The position numbers and the translations under genes were made by a program. Below are positions 17,257-26,532 of a stretch of 64,000 nucleotides of DNA, in pieces (the first letter of the stretch is position 1; each line of letters opens with the position of its first letter). The stretch is from NCBI RefSeq assembly GCF_013761175.1, contig NZ_JACDUR010000002.1, positions 998,816 to 1,062,815 on the forward strand, read 5' to 3'. Source of the DNA: Nonomuraea soli (lineage in GTDB: Bacteria; Actinomycetota; Actinomycetes; Streptosporangiales; Streptosporangiaceae). The notes under the pieces were generated by a model. It did no database searches. It worked only from the letters and a program-made list of their open reading frames with translations, and was not told where the DNA came from.

Positions 17257-18675
17257 TCAGGGCGCCTGGTAGGTGAAGAACTGCCATCCGCGCGGCACCA
17301 GCGCCCTGGCGGGCATGCCACGGACGGTCGCGTTGAGCGCCTGCTTGCCGATCAGGGTGCGGGCGGCCTCGCGCGGGTCGCGGTTACCGGTCTCGATCAT
17401 CTCGTTGACCACCATCGCCGCGACGATCGGCGTGGCGAAGGAGGTGCCGCTCCAGCGGGCCAGGCCGGTGAAGGTGCGCAGGTCCGCCTGGAAGTCGGCG
17501 TTGGCGGGCGACAGGCCGCTGTCCTTCAGCGTGCGCCGTCCCGTACGGCGGGGCGACTGGCAGGTGCAGGTGCCGTAGGCGTCGGGCGGCAGCAGCCACC
17601 GGCATCGGCCGGGATAGCTGGAATGCTGGTAGCGGTAGACGGGCGGGCTGTCGTCCATGGGCGTGAAGGCCGCCGTGACGCGCTCGCCTGGCGCGTACAC
17701 CTTCACCCAGGACCCGTGGTTGGTGAAGCAGGCGTCCAGCAGGCCTGGAGCGCTGCGCAGCGCGCCCACCGAGAGGACGTGGTCGCCGCGCTCGGCCCAC
17801 GCCGCCGGGTAGAACGGCTGGGTGGAGCCGTTGTTGCCGGCCGCGGCGACCAGCAGCGTGCGCTCCAGCGCCAGCCTGTCGATGAAGCGCTCCAGGCCCA
17901 TCAGCGTGTCGCCGTCGGCGGAGTCGGTGCCGGCCGACAGGCTCAGGATGTCGGGCCAGCCGCCCGGCAGGGCGTCGAGGACCGCGAGCAGGTCCTCGCC
18001 GAACTTGTCCTCCGGGCGGGCTCCGGACAGCTGGGCGGGCAGCAGGTTGTCGACCTCGACGGTGGCGTCGGGCGCGACGGTCTTGATCAGGCTGGCGATG
18101 AACGTGCCGTGCCCGACGTACAGGTCGATGAGGCCGCGCTCCGGCTCGAGCGGGTCGTCGGTGGTGACACCCGTCAGCCACGAGAAGGTCTTGTCGATGT
18201 CCTTCACCAGGCCCGTGTCGACGACCAGCACCCTGACCGGCGGCCCCTCCACGAGCCGCGGCGCCGACGGCGCGGGGTTGAGCGGCGTGCCGTCGGGCAC
18301 CGGGTCGGGCTCATCGCCGGGGCAGCACACGGTGTCGGTGATGCTGATGACGTGGTTGCGGGTGGCCATCATGGCGCCGGTACGGCCGTTGCGCCGCTCG
18401 CCCACCGCGGCCAGCGCGTCGTCGACCTGCTGGTCCTGGGTGGGATGCCGGCCGGGATCGCTGGTCTGGAAACGCACCAGCCCCGCGCGTTCGCGGGTCG
18501 CCGTACGCTCGAAACCGGCGCCGATCGCCTCGGCCACCTCGGCGGCGTCCTCACCACGAGCGAGGATCGTGCCCTTCTCGTAGATGAACCGCGGGTCATC
18601 CCCCGGGATGTAGGCCAGGGGGCGCGGGCTCGCCTCGTTGATCGCGTCGAACTGTTCCTTGAACCTGTCGGGCAT
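17257..18675 (-). CDS. S8 (subtilisin-like) serine peptidase without signal peptide
   Basis: A 472-residue protein. An N-terminal region of about 150 residues is followed by a subtilase domain with a complete triad: Asp in RVLVVDTGL, His in YVGHGTFIASLI and Ser in WSGTSFATPIVAAM, plus the oxyanion Asn in AAAGNNGS. No signal peptide or prosequence-type leader is visible, so it probably acts inside the cell. Two cysteine clusters (TVCCPGD and CTCQSP) are notable. The ATG at 18675 follows GAGGAG by seven bases. It is divergent from the CHAT protease gene with 84 bases between starts. Confidence 0.85.
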   Translation of the reverse strand: MPDRFKEQFDAINEASPRPLAYIPGDDPRFIYEKGTILARGEDAAEVAEAIGAGFERTATRERAGLVRFQTSDPGRHPTQDQQVDDALAAVGERRNGRTGAMMATRNHVISITDTVCCPGDEPDPVPDGTPLNPAPSAPRLVEGPPVRVLVVDTGLVKDIDKTFSWLTGVTTDDPLEPERGLIDLYVGHGTFIASLIKTVAPDATVEVDNLLPAQLSGARPEDKFGEDLLAVLDALPGGWPDILSLSAGTDSADGDTLMGLERFIDRLALERTLLVAAAGNNGSTQPFYPAAWAERGDHVLSVGALRSAPGLLDACFTNHGSWVKVYAPGERVTAAFTPMDDSPPVYRYQHSSYPGRCRWLLPPDAYGTCTCQSPRRTGRRTLKDSGLSPANADFQADLRTFTGLARWSGTSFATPIVAAMVVNEMIETGNRDPREAARTLIGKQALNATVRGMPARALVPRGWQFFTYQAP

Positions 18676-18759
18676 GATGCGCTCCTCAGCGTGGATGTGA
18701 GTAAGGAGCCGAGCGGGCGCCGGTTGATGCACGCGCCGTCCCACATCTAGCATCGATCC

Positions 18760-21465
18760 GTGATCGCGGAAACCGCGGCGGACCTCCTCCCGCTGGTCTT
18801 CGCGCGCCCCCGCGAGGCCCTGGAACGGGCCAGGGCGCTGCTGGCCACGCAGCCCGCCAGCCACGACGCGTCCATCGCCCACCAGGTGATCGGCCTGTGG
18901 GAGCGCGACTTCGGCGACCTGATGACCGGTATCGGACACCTGCGCAGGGCCAGGCGCCTGGCCGCCCGCTCCGGCTCGGCCGAGCGCGAGGCCGACGTGC
19001 TGGCCAGCATGGGCGGCGCCTACGTGCACGCGGGCCGCAGCGGCCCGGCCGTGGCCGCCTTCGACCGTGCCGCCGCCCTCGCCACCGGCCACACCCTGGC
19101 CCGGGTGCTGCACCGGCGCGCCTACGTGATGTGGGTGCTGGGCCGCCACCAGGAGGCCCTGGAGGATCTGCGGGTGGCGGTGCCGCTGCTGCGCCGGGCG
19201 GGCGACGCGTTGTGGCTGGCCAGGGCGATCAGCGCGCGCGGCACCCTGTACCTGGCGCTCGGGCAGGTGGAGCGTGCCATCGCCGACCTCGAACGGGCCG
19301 AGGCGCTGTGGCAGGAGACCAGCCAGGACTACGACAAGGCCATCGCCGTGCAGAACCGCGGCCAGGCGGCCTTCCGCGTCGGCGACCTGCCCGCCGCGCT
19401 GCGCCACTTCGACCAGGCCGAGCGGCGTTACACCGAGCTGGGCACGCCCGCCTGGGTGCTGCCGGTGGTGCGGTGCGAGGTGCTGCTGGCCGCGGGGCTC
19501 GCCCGCGACGCGCTGCGCGAGGCCGACGGCGCCGTCGAGCGGCTGGACCGGGTCGGCGGGCCGCCGTCGCGGCGCTCGGAGCTGCTCCTGGTGGGCGCCC
19601 GTGCGGCGCTGGCGGCCGGACAGGTCGAGCAGGCCGTCTTCCGCGCCACGGCGGCGGCGCGTTCCTTCGCGGGGCAGCGGCGGCATTGGTGGGCGGCGCA
19701 CGCCCGGTTCGTGCTGCTCCAGGCACGGTTCGCGGCGGGTGACCCGGCGCCGGAGCGTGAGGCCGTGTCGGTGGCCAGGGAGCTGGCGGGGCTCGGATCC
19801 CCTGACGCGGCCCGCGCGTGGTTGCTCGCGGGCCGTACCGCCGCCTCAGAACCCGGGCGTACGGCCGGCGGCGACGGTGACGGGGGCAACGGCAAGGAGG
19901 GCGGCAACGGCAACGGGGGCGGCAACGGCAACGGAGGCGGCAACGGGGGCGGCAACGGCAACGGGGGCAACGGCACCGGAGGCCGCTCGGCCAGGGCCGA
20001 ACGGCATCTGGCCCTGGCCGCCCGGGCCCGCGGCAGGGGCCCCGCCTTCGCGCGCGTCGACGGCTGGCTGGCCCAGGCCCTGCTCGCCAAGGCCGCCGGT
20101 CGCCCCCGTGGCGTGCTGGCCGCCTGTCGTCGCGGCCTCGACCTGCTCGACGAGCACCGCATGACCCTGGGCGCCACCGAGTTGCGCGCCAGGGCCGCCG
20201 GGCAGGGCGCCGAGCTGGCCACGATGGCCCAGCGGGAGGTGCGCGGCGACCCGCGCAGGCTGCTGGCCTGGAGCGAACGCTGGCGGGCCACCGCGCTGGC
20301 GGTCCCTCCCGCCCGGCCGCCCGACGACCCCGACCTGCTGCGTGACCTGACCGCCTTCCGCGAGATCGCCGGCCGCGCCCAGGAGGCCAGGGCGAGCGGA
20401 CGGGCCGTCCCCCAGCTGGAGCGGGAACGCCAGCGCCTGGAGAAGGCGATCAGGGACCGGCTGCTGGCGATCCGCGCGGGCGAGGCGGGCGGGCCCGGCC
20501 CGGCGTTCGAGGTGCGGGAGCTGCTGGCAGCCCTCGCGGACCGGACGCTGGCCGAGATCGTCGTCGTCGACGGCAGGCTGACCGTGCTGCTGTGCGGGCG
20601 CGGACGGGTGCGCGCCTTCGAGGCGGGCACGCTGGCCGGCGCGGCCGCGGAGGCGGAGCACGCGAACGCCGGCCTGCGCCGCCTGGCGTACGGAGCCCCG
20701 GCGCCCGGCCTTGACGCGGGAGCGGAGCGGCTGCAGCACCTCCTGCTCGGCTCCGCCGTACCTCACCTGACGGCGCGGCGGCTGGTCGTGGTGCCGCCCG
20801 GCCACCTGCACGACGTGCCGTGGGCGCTGCTGCCCGCGCTGCGCGGCAAGGTGCTGAGCGTCGCGCCGTCGGCGTCGGCGTGGCTGCGCGCGGCGCGCAT
20901 CACCCCGCCGGACGGTCCTGTCGTGCTGGTGCGCGGCCCCGGCCTCGGCGGGGGAGGGGCCGAGGTCCCGATCCTGGCCGGGAGGTACGGCGACGCCACG
21001 GTGCTGGAAGGCGGCGAGGCCGACGCCCAGCGGGTGCTCAAGCAGATCGACGGCAGCCGCTTGGCGCACATCGCGGCGCACGGCTCCTTCCGCGCCGACA
21101 GCCCCATGTTCTCCGCCCTCCAGCTGGCCGACGGCCCGCTGATCGTGCACGACGTCGAGCGGCTGGAGCGCGCGCCGTACCGGATCGTGCTGTCGAGCTG
21201 CGACTCGGGGCGCATGGAGCCGGTCGGCGGCGACGAGCTGCTGGGGTTGTCGGCGGCGCTGATGCCGCTGGGTACGGCAGGCATCGTCGCGAGCACGGTG
21301 CCGGTGCACGACGAGGCGGTGGTGCCGCTCATGCTCGCCCTGCACGAGGGGGTGCGCGGTGGGATGGACACCGCGCAGGCGCTCGCCAGGGCGCGGGCCG
21401 AACTGCCGGGTGACCGGCTGCACCAGGCGGTGGGCTGGTCGTTCTCCGCGATCGGCGCCGCCTGA
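18760..21465 (+). CDS. TPR-CHAT (caspase-like) protease
   Basis: A 901-residue protein. Residues about 20-360 and 410-520 are helical TPR-like repeats; residues about 640-899 form a CHAT domain, a caspase-related cysteine protease. The catalytic pair is visible: His774 in HIAAHGSF and Cys814 in VLSSCDSG. Between the helical blocks, residues about 370-408 are a nearly pure Gly/Asn tract. CHAT proteins are effectors in bacterial conflict and cell-death systems, cutting partners when TPR or other sensors detect a trigger. GTG start at 18760. It is divergent from the subtilisin/ECF operon and 43 bases before a SARP-like regulator. Confidence 0.85.
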   Translation: MIAETAADLLPLVFARPREALERARALLATQPASHDASIAHQVIGLWERDFGDLMTGIGHLRRARRLAARSGSAEREADVLASMGGAYVHAGRSGPAVAAFDRAAALATGHTLARVLHRRAYVMWVLGRHQEALEDLRVAVPLLRRAGDALWLARAISARGTLYLALGQVERAIADLERAEALWQETSQDYDKAIAVQNRGQAAFRVGDLPAALRHFDQAERRYTELGTPAWVLPVVRCEVLLAAGLARDALREADGAVERLDRVGGPPSRRSELLLVGARAALAAGQVEQAVFRATAAARSFAGQRRHWWAAHARFVLLQARFAAGDPAPEREAVSVARELAGLGSPDAARAWLLAGRTAASEPGRTAGGDGDGGNGKEGGNGNGGGNGNGGGNGGGNGNGGNGTGGRSARAERHLALAARARGRGPAFARVDGWLAQALLAKAAGRPRGVLAACRRGLDLLDEHRMTLGATELRARAAGQGAELATMAQREVRGDPRRLLAWSERWRATALAVPPARPPDDPDLLRDLTAFREIAGRAQEARASGRAVPQLERERQRLEKAIRDRLLAIRAGEAGGPGPAFEVRELLAALADRTLAEIVVVDGRLTVLLCGRGRVRAFEAGTLAGAAAEAEHANAGLRRLAYGAPAPGLDAGAERLQHLLLGSAVPHLTARRLVVVPPGHLHDVPWALLPALRGKVLSVAPSASAWLRAARITPPDGPVVLVRGPGLGGGGAEVPILAGRYGDATVLEGGEADAQRVLKQIDGSRLAHIAAHGSFRADSPMFSALQLADGPLIVHDVERLERAPYRIVLSSCDSGRMEPVGGDELLGLSAALMPLGTAGIVASTVPVHDEAVVPLMLALHEGVRGGMDTAQALARARAELPGDRLHQAVGWSFSAIGAA
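19870..19983 (+). repeat. GGCAACGG-rich repeat coding for a Gly/Asn linker
   Basis: Repeats built on GGCAACGG and GGGGGC fill this stretch in frame within the TPR-CHAT gene and encode alternating Gly and Asn, with one lysine-glutamate interruption near the start. The unit length varies (about 9-18 bases), consistent with slippage. It joins two helical blocks and probably varies in length between strains. Confidence 0.8.
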
Positions 21466-21508
21466 ACCCGGCCGTGTATCAAACGCGGCGGCTGTGGATC
21501 TCAGGCAC

Positions 21509-22171
21509 ATGACACTGTTCGTCAGGTGCTTCGCTGATTTCACGATCGAGGTCGACGGCGTACCGGTGGAGCTGTCACCGGTACGCCGCAGGGCCAGGAC
21601 CTTGTTGCGGCTGCTGGCCATGCACGCGGGGCGGCCGGTGCACCGCGAGAGCGTGGTCGACGCCCTGTGGCCGCAGGAGCGCGCCGCGACCGCGCGGCGG
21701 GGGCTGCACGTCGCGGTCTCCAGCCTGCGCGGCTACCTGACCGCGCACGCCGGGCACCCGCTGGTGGACCGGGTGGGGGAGGCCTACCGGCTGGTCCTGC
21801 CCGAGGGCGGCGGCTGCGACGTGGCGCTGTTCCGCGCCGCGATCAAGGCAGGGCACCACCGGGTGGCCGTGGAGCTGTACGGCGGCGACCTGCTGCCGCA
21901 GGACGGTCCCGCCGAATGGGTGGTGCAGGAACGCTCGATGCTGCGCCACCAGGCGGCCACCGCGGCGGTACGGCTCGCGGCGGCCGAGCTGGAGCGGGGC
22001 GAGCCGGCCGCGGCGGTGGAGGCCGCCACCCGCGGGCTGGAGCTCGACCGCTACCACGACGGCGCGTGGCGGCTGCTCATCGAGGGGAACCGGCGCCGCG
22101 GCGACCAGCTGGGGCTGGCCGCGGCGCGCCGTCGTTACGAGCGGGCGCTGGCGTCGCTGGAGGGTTCGTGA
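21509..22171 (+). CDS. SARP/AfsR-like regulator (OmpR-type wing helix plus BTAD)
   Basis: A 220-residue protein with an N-terminal OmpR-type winged helix (residues about 1-90; RRRARTLLRLLAMHAGRPVH, HVAVSSLRGYL) and a C-terminal bacterial transcriptional activation domain (about 95-220; VAVELYGGDLLPQDGPAEWV, RLAAAELERGEPAAAVEAAT). It has no ATPase or extra domain. A GTG five codons upstream is an alternative start. It follows the CHAT gene and is likely its local regulator. The stop codon ends exactly where the opposite-strand sheath homology begins. Confidence 0.82.
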   Translation: MTLFVRCFADFTIEVDGVPVELSPVRRRARTLLRLLAMHAGRPVHRESVVDALWPQERAATARRGLHVAVSSLRGYLTAHAGHPLVDRVGEAYRLVLPEGGGCDVALFRAAIKAGHHRVAVELYGGDLLPQDGPAEWVVQERSMLRHQAATAAVRLAAAELERGEPAAAVEAATRGLELDRYHDGAWRLLIEGNRRRGDQLGLAAARRRYERALASLEGS

Positions 22172-22820
22172 TCCGGATGCCGCGACCCGGCAACGGACCC
22201 AGGCAGATGACCCCTTCGGCCGCCAGCCGCTCCTGCTCGGCCGGGCCCACCCTGTGCTCGACGGAGATCGCGCCGCGCACGGCCGCTCCCGGCCGCAGCG
22301 CCCCGGACCGGGCCATGACACCCGCCACGTGCCCGCTGGAGGGCATCGAGCGCCCCGTGCCCGAGGCGGGGTCGAGCACCGAGATCCATGGGTAGCACAC
22401 CCGCACCCGCTCGCTGTCGAGTCCCGCCCGCCACTGGCCGAGCCGGGCGGGCGGCAGGCCGCGCGGCGGGTCGAGCAGGGCGGTGCGGCCGGTGGCCGCG
22501 CAGTGCGCGGCGATGGCCTCCTGCGCGCCGCGCATCCGCGCCAGGTCGGGCGCGGCCACCGTCTCCGCCTCGGGGGCGGCGTCCAGGGCGCGCGCGGCGT
22601 CCTCCGAGCCGACTCTGACGACGTAGCAGCTGGATCCGCCGTTGAGGAAGTAGCCGTAGACGGCGTGCGCGAGGTGGCAGCCCGCGCTGAAGTCGCCGAA
22701 GACCTGGACGAACCCTCCCCAGCCGGTCACCATGACGGCGGTGTCGAAGGGCCCGCCGGCCGCGAAGCCCACCAGGGCGGCGATCCGTTCCATGAACCCC
22801 AGCATCCGCGTGCCGGTCAA
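22172..22820 (-). pseudogene. Truncated contractile tail sheath protein (phage/CIS type)
   Basis: The frame encodes recognisable tail-sheath sequence: GPFDTAVMVTGWGGFVQVFG, HAVYGYFLNGGSSCYVVRVG, LLDPPRGLPPARLGQWRAGL, PWISVLDPASGTGRSMPSSG and LGPLPGRGIRI. Intact sheaths begin with a PGVYVEE-like leader and continue after GRGIR with a WGARTL block and about 120 more residues. Here both are missing and part of the middle insertion domain is absent. The open frame runs on to 22077 only as antisense of the SARP gene. It is a relic of a contractile injection system or prophage. Confidence 0.7.
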
Positions 22821-22954
22821 CGCCAGGTCTACACCCGGTCAACGCGCGCCTCGCACGGCGGAACGGAAGTGATACCTGGGTTTGATGACATAACAGAAAT
22901 AGAGTGCGACATGATGGGGACCGGTGGCCCCAGCCATGGTCCTCTGGAGAACGT

Positions 22955-23641
22955 ATGTCCCGACCGTTGATCGGAATCACCGCCTATTTCGAAGCAGCCA
23001 GGTGGGACACCTGGGTGCGCGAGGCGGTCCTGTCTCCACCCGCCTACGCCAAGGCGGTCGAGCGTGCCGGCGGCGCGCCGGTGATCCTGCCGCCGATCAA
23101 CGTGAACGCCGTCGACGACTACGTGCGCGGCCTGCGCGGGCTCATCCTGGCCGGAGGGGTCGAGGTCGGCCCCGACGCCTACGGCGAGGAACCCGACGAG
23201 CGGGTGCGGGAGCCGCAGCCGCTGCGCGACCGTTTCGAGCTCGCCCTGGCCCGCGCCGCCGTCCAGGCCGACGTGCCGATCCTGGCGGTCGGGCGGGGCA
23301 TGCACGTGCTCAACGTGGCGCAGGGCGGCTCGCTGATCCCGTGGCTGCCAGACGTGGTCGACCACGACCGGCACGCCGAGGCCGGTCACGCGCACGTCAT
23401 CCAGGTGAGCGTCTCCAGCAGGCTGGGCAAGGCGGTGGGCGACCGCATCGAGGTCGTCTCCCCGCACGACCAGTCGGTCAAGCGCCTGGGCAACGGCCTG
23501 CTGGCGGTGGCCTGGGCCGACGACCAGATCGTGGAGGGCATCGAGCTGCAGGGCCACCGCTTCGGCGTGGGCGTGCAGTGGCACCCGGAGCGCGGCCCCG
23601 GCGACAAGCTGGTGGAACACCTCGTCGAAGCCGCCCGCTAG
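22955..23641 (+). CDS. Gamma-glutamyl-gamma-aminobutyrate hydrolase-like protein lacking the catalytic cysteine
   Basis: A 228-residue class I glutamine-amidotransferase fold close to PuuD-type gamma-glutamyl hydrolases (ITAYFEAARWDTWVREAVLS; GLILAGGVEVGPDAYGEEPD). The nucleophile elbow reads ILAVGRGMHVLN: position 113 is Gly where active members have Cys (GICRGMQ). The His and Glu of the triad remain in VQWHPE (210 and 212). It is therefore probably not an ordinary hydrolase. The ATG at 22955 follows CTGGAGA. It heads a four-base-spaced operon with the hydrolase and enoyl-CoA hydratase. Confidence 0.8.
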   Translation: MSRPLIGITAYFEAARWDTWVREAVLSPPAYAKAVERAGGAPVILPPINVNAVDDYVRGLRGLILAGGVEVGPDAYGEEPDERVREPQPLRDRFELALARAAVQADVPILAVGRGMHVLNVAQGGSLIPWLPDVVDHDRHAEAGHAHVIQVSVSSRLGKAVGDRIEVVSPHDQSVKRLGNGLLAVAWADDQIVEGIELQGHRFGVGVQWHPERGPGDKLVEHLVEAAR

Positions 23642-23645
23642 ATTC

Positions 23646-24556
23646 GTGGCCATGCACCCACAGGCAGCGGCCTTCGTCGCGAGCTACCCGTCGGATCTGG
23701 GTGTCGATCCGGCCACGCTCGATCTCGACGCCATCCAGCGGATGCGCGCGCAGGACGGTTTCGCCCTCCAGCGCGGGCCCAAGCCACGGATCTTCTCGGT
23801 GCGCGACGAGGTGGCCGAGCAGGTGCCGATCCGCATCTACCGCGCCGACGCCGAGCAGGACGCCCGCCCCGTGGTGGTCTACTTCCACGGCGGCGGCTGG
23901 GTGTTCGGCAGCGTCAAACGCAACGACGCGCTCGGCCGCGACCTGGCCCTGCGCACCGGGGCGGTGGTGGTCTCCGTCGACTACCGGCTGGCCCCCGAGC
24001 ACCCCTTCCCCGCGGCGGCCGACGACGCGTGGAGCGTGGTGCGCGACATCTTCGCCCGCCCCGCCTTCTACCAGGGCAACGGCAGCGTGGCCGTGGTGGG
24101 CGACAGCGCGGGCGGCAACCTGGCGGCCGTCGCCGCCTGGCAGGCGCGCGACGCGGGACTGCAGCTGGCCCACCAGGTGCTGATCTACCCGGTCACCGAC
24201 GTCGCCATGGAGACCGCCAGCTATCGCGACTACGCCACGGGCTTCGGCCTCGACGCCGCCGAGATGGCCTGGTTCGCCCGGCAGTACGCCGCCGGCGCCG
24301 ACCCCGACGACCCGCGCCTGTCGCCGCTGCGGCTGAAGGACTTCGCGGGGCTGCCTCCCGCCACGGTGGTGACCGCCGAGTGCGACGTGCTGCGCGACGA
24401 GGGCGAGATGTACGGCGCGCGGCTGGCCGAGGCGGGCGTCCCCGTCGAGGTGCGCAGGTTCGAGGGCGCGGTGCACAGCTTCTACGCCCTGCCCGGCTTC
24501 TTCGACCAGGCGGCGCAGGCCCGCGAATACGTGGCGGCCCGCCTTCAGGAGGCGCT

Positions 24557-24560
<4 letters not shown>
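23646..24560 (+). CDS. Alpha/beta hydrolase, hormone-sensitive lipase family
   Basis: A 304-residue esterase with the HSL oxyanion motif [12 protein letters not shown], the nucleophile elbow [13 protein letters not shown], the acid in [11 protein letters not shown] and the His in GAVHSFYAL. It hydrolyses short or medium acyl esters; the natural substrate is unknown. Start is GTG 23646 or ATG 23652. It begins four bases after the amidotransferase-like gene and its stop overlaps the next start (GTGA), so the genes are co-translated. Confidence 0.9.
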
Positions 24561-25318
<758 letters not shown>

Positions 25319-25341
25319 CCCGCCCGCCGCGTAGGTGGCCG

Positions 25342-26523
25342 CTAGAAGCTGCGCGGCAACCCGAGCACCTGGGTGGCCAGGTAGTTCAGCAGCAGTTCCT
25401 CGGTGACCGGGGCCACCTTGCCGATGCGGGCGTCGGCCAGCAGGCGCGCGACGGGGTACTCCAGGGAGTAGGCCATCCCGCCGTGGGTCTGGAAGGCGGC
25501 GTCGGCCGCCTCCCAGGCCGCCTGCGAGGCGGTGAGCTTGGCGATGTTGGCCTCGGTGCCGCAGGGAAGCTGACGGTCGAAGGACCAGGCGGCCTTGTAC
25601 AGCATCAGCCTGGCCAGCTCGATCTTCGCCTTGACCTGGGCGAGCGGGAAGGACACAGCCTGGTTGGCGCCGATCGGGCGGCCGAAGACCTCACGCTCCT
25701 TGGCGTAGGCGACCGCCACCCGCAGCGCGACCTCGGCCCCTCCCAGGGCGGAGGCGGCCAGCAGGACCCGCTCGGGGTTGAGGATGTCCCACAGAACGAC
25801 GGCGCCCTGGTCGACCTCGCCGACGACGTTGGCGGCGGGCACGCGCAGGTCGTCGAGGAAGACCATGTTGGAGGGCGTGGTGTTGGCACCCATCTTGGGG
25901 ATCGGCTGGAACGACAGTTGCCCGGCGGCGACCGCCTCCGGGACGTTGACCAGGAAGACCGTCATGCCGTGGGTGCGGGGCTTGGCCTCCGCGGCCGGGA
26001 CGGTCCTGGTGACCAGGAGCATCCAGGTGGCGCGCTGCACGCCGGTGATCCAGATCTTCTGGCCGTTGATCACGTATTCGGAGCCGTCGCGGCGCGCGTG
26101 GGTGGTGATCGCCAGGGAGTTGGAGCCCGCGTCGGGCTCGGTCAGGGCGAAGCAGGTCTCCATCTCACCGGTCGCCAGGTGCGGCAGCAGCGACGCCTTC
26201 TGCTCGGCCGTACCGTGCCTGTCCAAGGTCATGGCGCCGAACCCCGGCGTGAGCACGTACGTGAAGGCCGAGCCGCCCGCCGCGCCGGAGGCGGAGAGGG
26301 TCTCGGTGGCCACGGCCAGCTCCAGCAGCCCCTGGCCGCCTCCGCCGTACTCTTCGGGGACGGCCAGGCCCAGCCAGCCGCCCTTGGCCAGGTCGGCCCA
26401 GACCTCCTCGGGCCAGCGCTTGTCGGACTCGCAGCGTTGCCAGTACTCCAGGTCGTAACGGGAGCAGATGTCGGCTATGCCGCGCTGGACGGCCAGGGCG
26501 CTGTCCGGGAGTGTGAAGTCCAT
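25342..26523 (-). CDS. Acyl-CoA dehydrogenase
   Basis: A 393-residue FAD-dependent acyl-CoA dehydrogenase. Seen are the N-terminal helical domain, the flavin-binding CFALTEPDAGSNSLAITTHA and WITGVQRATWMLL blocks, and the C-terminal helix bundle with QTHGGMAYSLEYPVARLLAD. It removes two hydrogens from an acyl-CoA and passes electrons to ETF. The catalytic base position cannot be fixed by eye. It is a stand-alone gene ten bases downstream of a methyltransferase gene in the same direction. Confidence 0.92.
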   Translation of the reverse strand: MDFTLPDSALAVQRGIADICSRYDLEYWQRCESDKRWPEEVWADLAKGGWLGLAVPEEYGGGGQGLLELAVATETLSASGAAGGSAFTYVLTPGFGAMTLDRHGTAEQKASLLPHLATGEMETCFALTEPDAGSNSLAITTHARRDGSEYVINGQKIWITGVQRATWMLLVTRTVPAAEAKPRTHGMTVFLVNVPEAVAAGQLSFQPIPKMGANTTPSNMVFLDDLRVPAANVVGEVDQGAVVLWDILNPERVLLAASALGGAEVALRVAVAYAKEREVFGRPIGANQAVSFPLAQVKAKIELARLMLYKAAWSFDRQLPCGTEANIAKLTASQAAWEAADAAFQTHGGMAYSLEYPVARLLADARIGKVAPVTEELLLNYLATQVLGLPRSF

Positions 26524-26532
26524 GCGCGCATA

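Noticed and set aside
19870..19983. GGCAACGG repeats as a possible CRISPR or other array
   Set aside because: They are short, unspaced and in frame within the CHAT gene; not a CRISPR.
22077..22171. Continuation of the sheath frame over the SARP 3' end
   Set aside because: It reads antisense through the SARP gene as Pro/Ala/Arg sequence with no sheath likeness, so the sheath homology ends at 22172.
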